This document shows, one piece after another, positions 4,966-6,494 of a DNA stretch of 6,494 nt (position 1 is the first letter of the stretch; every line of letters begins with the position of its first letter). The stretch lies in assembly GCA_016871135.1 (NCBI GenBank), contig VFZQ01000316.1, positions 1 to 6,494 on the forward strand, written 5' to 3'. A model generated the notes under the pieces. That model was not told the DNA's origin. It was given only the letters and a program-made list of their open reading frames with translations, and searched no databases. Both the position numbers and the translations under genes were made by a program. This DNA comes from Acidobacteriota bacterium (GTDB lineage Bacteria; Acidobacteriota; Terriglobia; Bryobacterales; Bryobacteraceae).

Positions 4966-6213
4966 CTATGCCTCCACCCGGCTGTGAATCGCGAAACTCT
5001 TCGCGTACTTCTCTGGATCCTTCGGATCGAACACGCCATCGGCGAGTTTGGCCGGCGCCATGTCCGTCGCCGGAACTTTCACGCCCAGGTCCTTCATCGC
5101 GGTCGCATACAAATCGGGCCGGATCACCTTGTCGACGACCTGTTTGTAGTTCGGAGCGCCCTTCACCATGCCCCAGCGTCGGAACTGTGAAAGCCACCAA
5201 TAGCCGAACGTCTTCGCCGGGAAGTTGCAGTTTCGCTGGGAGAAGATCATGTAGTTGGGATCCTGCTCCTTTCGTCCGTCGCCGTAATTGTAGACGCCCT
5301 TCAACCGGTCGAGAATGATCTCCTTCGGGCAATTAATGTAGGTCGGCCGCGAGATGACTTCGGCCACCGCGGGCCGGTTCTCCATCTTGTCAATGTGTTC
5401 GCTCGCCAGGTGCAGCGCCTTGAGGACGGCCGTGACCGTCTTCGGATTCTTCGCCGCGAACTCTTCGGTGAAGGCGCAGACCTTTTCCGGATGATCGGGC
5501 CACATCTTCTGCGTCGTTATGATCGTGTAGCCAATGTTGTCGGCGATCGCGCGCAGGTTCCATGGCTCGCCCACGCAGAACCCGTCCATCTTGTCGACCT
5601 TCATGTTGGCCACCATCTGTGGCGGCGGAATCGTGATCAGCGTAATGTCCTTATCGGGATTGACGCCGCCCGAAGCGAGCCAATATCGCATCCACATCGC
5701 ATGAGTGCCGGGAGGAAACGTCATCGCGAAGGTGAGCGGATCGCCCTTCGCCTTGGCCTCGGCGGCCAGCGGCTTCACATCGGCGGCCGTCTTCACCTTG
5801 CCCTTGAACTTGTTGGCCATCGTAATCGCCTGGCCGTTGCGGTTGATCATCCACGGCACGACCATCGGCTTCACCGGCGAACCCATCAGGCCCATCGTGG
5901 ATGCAAACGGCATCCCGATCAACATGTGCGTAGCGTGATTTTCGCCCAGGGTCAGCTTGTCGCGGATCACCGCCCACGATGCCTCTTTCGAGACCACCGA
6001 GTTAACGCCGAATTTCTTGAACAAGCCGAGTTCGTGCGCCATCACAATCGACGCGCAGTCGGTCAGCGCGATCATCCCGAAACGCACCTGCGAGGCCTCC
6101 GGCGCATCGCTGGCGTAGACGGAGCCGGCCCAGCCAGCGGGCAAGCCCGAGAGCAATCGCGCGGCGGGGGACAAAGCGGCGCTCGACAAAAACGAGCGGC
6201 GAGTATTAGACAT
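4966..6213 (-). CDS. nrtA: Periplasmic nitrate-binding protein, Tat-exported
   Basis: This 415-residue solute-binding protein of the NrtA/CmpA family captures nitrate (perhaps nitrite) in the periplasm and delivers it to NrtB. The N-terminus has a twin-arginine signal, NTRRSFLSSAAL (3-14), and a likely cleavage after YASDA near residue 38; no lipobox is seen. Residues matching the nitrate pocket of cyanobacterial NrtA, as I recall it (Trp102, Gln155, His196, Gly240, Lys269), appear as Trp80 (EASWAVIRDKL), Gln128 (NGQAITMA), His171 (PPGTHAMWMRYWL), Gly215 (FCVGEPWN) and Lys244 (PDHPEKVCAF). The offset is a constant 25 for the last three. This supports nitrate over bicarbonate (CmpA). AGGAG lies five bases before the ATG at 6213. 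It is first of the transporter block, after nirD. Confidence 0.94.
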   Translation of the reverse strand: MSNTRRSFLSSAALSPAARLLSGLPAGWAGSVYASDAPEASQVRFGMIALTDCASIVMAHELGLFKKFGVNSVVSKEASWAVIRDKLTLGENHATHMLIGMPFASTMGLMGSPVKPMVVPWMINRNGQAITMANKFKGKVKTAADVKPLAAEAKAKGDPLTFAMTFPPGTHAMWMRYWLASGGVNPDKDITLITIPPPQMVANMKVDKMDGFCVGEPWNLRAIADNIGYTIITTQKMWPDHPEKVCAFTEEFAAKNPKTVTAVLKALHLASEHIDKMENRPAVAEVISRPTYINCPKEIILDRLKGVYNYGDGRKEQDPNYMIFSQRNCNFPAKTFGYWWLSQFRRWGMVKGAPNYKQVVDKVIRPDLYATAMKDLGVKVPATDMAPAKLADGVFDPKDPEKYAKSFAIHSRVEA

Positions 6214-6361
6214 AACTTCTCCTGGGGGGTGTGTTTGCTCGACGGGGAGAGAACGCTTTCGGACGACGGGATCCAGAGTCCGGCGATTCGCCAGACATGA
6301 AATTCGGTTTCGAGTACAGGCTCGATAGGTTGGGGCCTTGAGTGACTTGCATGTTCTTCAT
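6206..6361 (-). CDS. Possible 51-residue frame bridging nirD and nrtA
   Basis: An ATG at 6361 overlaps the nirD stop (ATGA), and the frame runs without a stop for 51 codons, ending TAA at 6208-6206, eight bases inside nrtA. It begins MKNMQVTQGPNLSSLYSKPN and ends in a Ser/Pro/Arg-rich stretch. I recognise no family, and the last residues merely translate the nrtA ribosome-binding site. It may be a coupling frame that carries ribosomes from nirD to nrtA, or chance in GC-rich DNA. No Shine-Dalgarno is clear. Confidence 0.2.
   Translation of the reverse strand: MKNMQVTQGPNLSSLYSKPNFMSGESPDSGSRRPKAFSPRRANTPPRRSYV
6214..6357 (-). promoter_or_regulatory. nirD-nrtA spacer with small stem-loops
   Basis: This 144-base spacer separates nirD from nrtA. 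Transcript-strand dyads are: GCATG-AAGAA-CATGC at 6349-6363 over the nirD stop; TCGAG-CCTGTA-CTCGA at 6310-6325 with a six-base loop; and an eight-pair stem with one G-U and an AAT loop at 6278-6296. A C-run and AGGAG lie just before the nrtA ATG. None is followed by a U-run, so none is an intrinsic terminator. They could form a processing or stability signal that sets nrtA levels apart from nirD, or a regulator target. No promoter boxes are convincing. Confidence 0.35.
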
Positions 6362-6494
6362 GCCGTCTGCAGGTAAATCAGTCCTTCCTCAACGCGAACG
6401 GGAAATTGTGTAACGGGCGGCAACTGCGCATCGCAGCCCTTGCTCACCTCGCCGGTCTCCAAACAAATGCGCCAGTTGTGCAGCGGGCACGTCA
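6358..6494 (-). CDS. nirD: Nitrite reductase small subunit NirD, 3' end (partial)
   Basis: The last 44 codons and TGA stop of a gene that enters from the right edge. The fragment reads TCPLHNWRICLETGEVSKGC and ends VRVEEGLIYLQTA. CPLHxW is the second cluster-binding motif of the Rieske 2Fe-2S fold (C-x2-H), followed by the family's LETGE turn and the closing FPVRVEEGLIYL strands. This pattern is typical of NirD, the small subunit of the cytoplasmic NAD(P)H-dependent nitrite reductase that reduces nitrite to ammonium. The N-terminal half, with the first C-x-H motif, lies outside the window. Linkage to a nitrate importer supports NirD over other Rieske ferredoxins. The segment is longer by a few residues before FPV than many NirD proteins. 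Confidence 0.88.
   Translation of the reverse strand, partial: TCPLHNWRICLETGEVSKGCDAQLPPVTQFPVRVEEGLIYLQTA

Noticed and set aside
5395..6300. 301-codon open frame on the plus strand opposite nrtA
   Set aside because: Arg/His/Gly-rich translation with no recognisable family, fully antisense to a well-supported nrtA; a typical GC-rich shadow frame.
6278..6325. ANTAR-type antitermination hairpins before nrtA, as in nas operons
   Set aside because: One dyad has a six-base loop (CCTGTA on the transcript), but it lacks the A at loop position 1, the neighbouring stem has a three-base loop, and no terminator follows.
6349..6363. NtrC-type operator at GCATG-N5-CATGC
   Set aside because: Arms do not match the NtrC pattern (TGCAC/GTGCA) and the dyad overlaps the end of nirD coding sequence.
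1..6494. CRISPR array, tRNA/rRNA, insertion sequence or attachment site
   Set aside because: No direct-repeat array, tRNA-like cloverleaf, transposase or terminal repeats were seen on either strand; nearly all bases are accounted for by genes.

Overview
The window looks like GC-rich chromosomal DNA from a Gram-negative bacterium. It carries an outer-membrane beta-barrel porin, a Tat-exported periplasmic binding protein, and short Shine-Dalgarno sites. The flanking genes (an orphan nucleotidyltransferase with a 62-residue partner, and a stand-alone MmcQ/YjbR protein) together with the nitrate genes are reminiscent of Acidobacteriota of the Solibacter/Bryobacter type. That placement is an inference from gene style, not something the sequence proves.

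Right side (about 1009-6494, all on the minus strand, read from high to low coordinates): a nitrate/nitrite assimilation operon. It enters the window as the 3' end of nirD, the Rieske-type small subunit of the NADH nitrite reductase. A 144-base spacer with several small dyads follows. Then come nrtA (periplasmic nitrate-binding protein with a twin-arginine signal), nrtB (permease), and two separate short ATPases (NrtC/NrtD type). The joints are very tight: 4 bases between nrtA and nrtB, 3 bases between nrtB and the first ATPase, and TAA directly followed by ATG between the two ATPases. After a 122-base spacer with an 8-base inverted repeat comes an alginate-export-family (AlgE-like) porin with a strongly basic composition. 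Read together, nitrate would cross the outer membrane through the porin, be caught by NrtA, be pumped in by NrtB with the two ATPases, and be reduced in the cytoplasm. NirD belongs to the last step. The large nitrite reductase subunit and the nitrate reductase are presumably upstream, beyond the window.

Left side: a plus-strand MmcQ/YjbR-family gene (680-1036) converges on the porin with a 28-base overlap. Divergent from it on the minus strand is a two-gene unit: a 62-residue conserved small protein (467-655) overlapping an orphan nucleotidyltransferase (52-525). The nucleotidyltransferase has an altered metal-binding motif and an atypical C-terminus. Another reading frame stays open from position 115 through the left edge.

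The most notable points are: (1) the two ATPases carry complementary defects (H-loop His to Asn in one, degenerate signature in the other) that fall in the same composite ATP site, predicting an asymmetric ATPase; (2) a cationic AlgE-like porin joined to a nitrate importer, a candidate outer-membrane nitrate channel; (3) a 51-codon open frame that exactly bridges nirD and nrtA; (4) the nucleotidyltransferase module, whose catalytic motif is changed.
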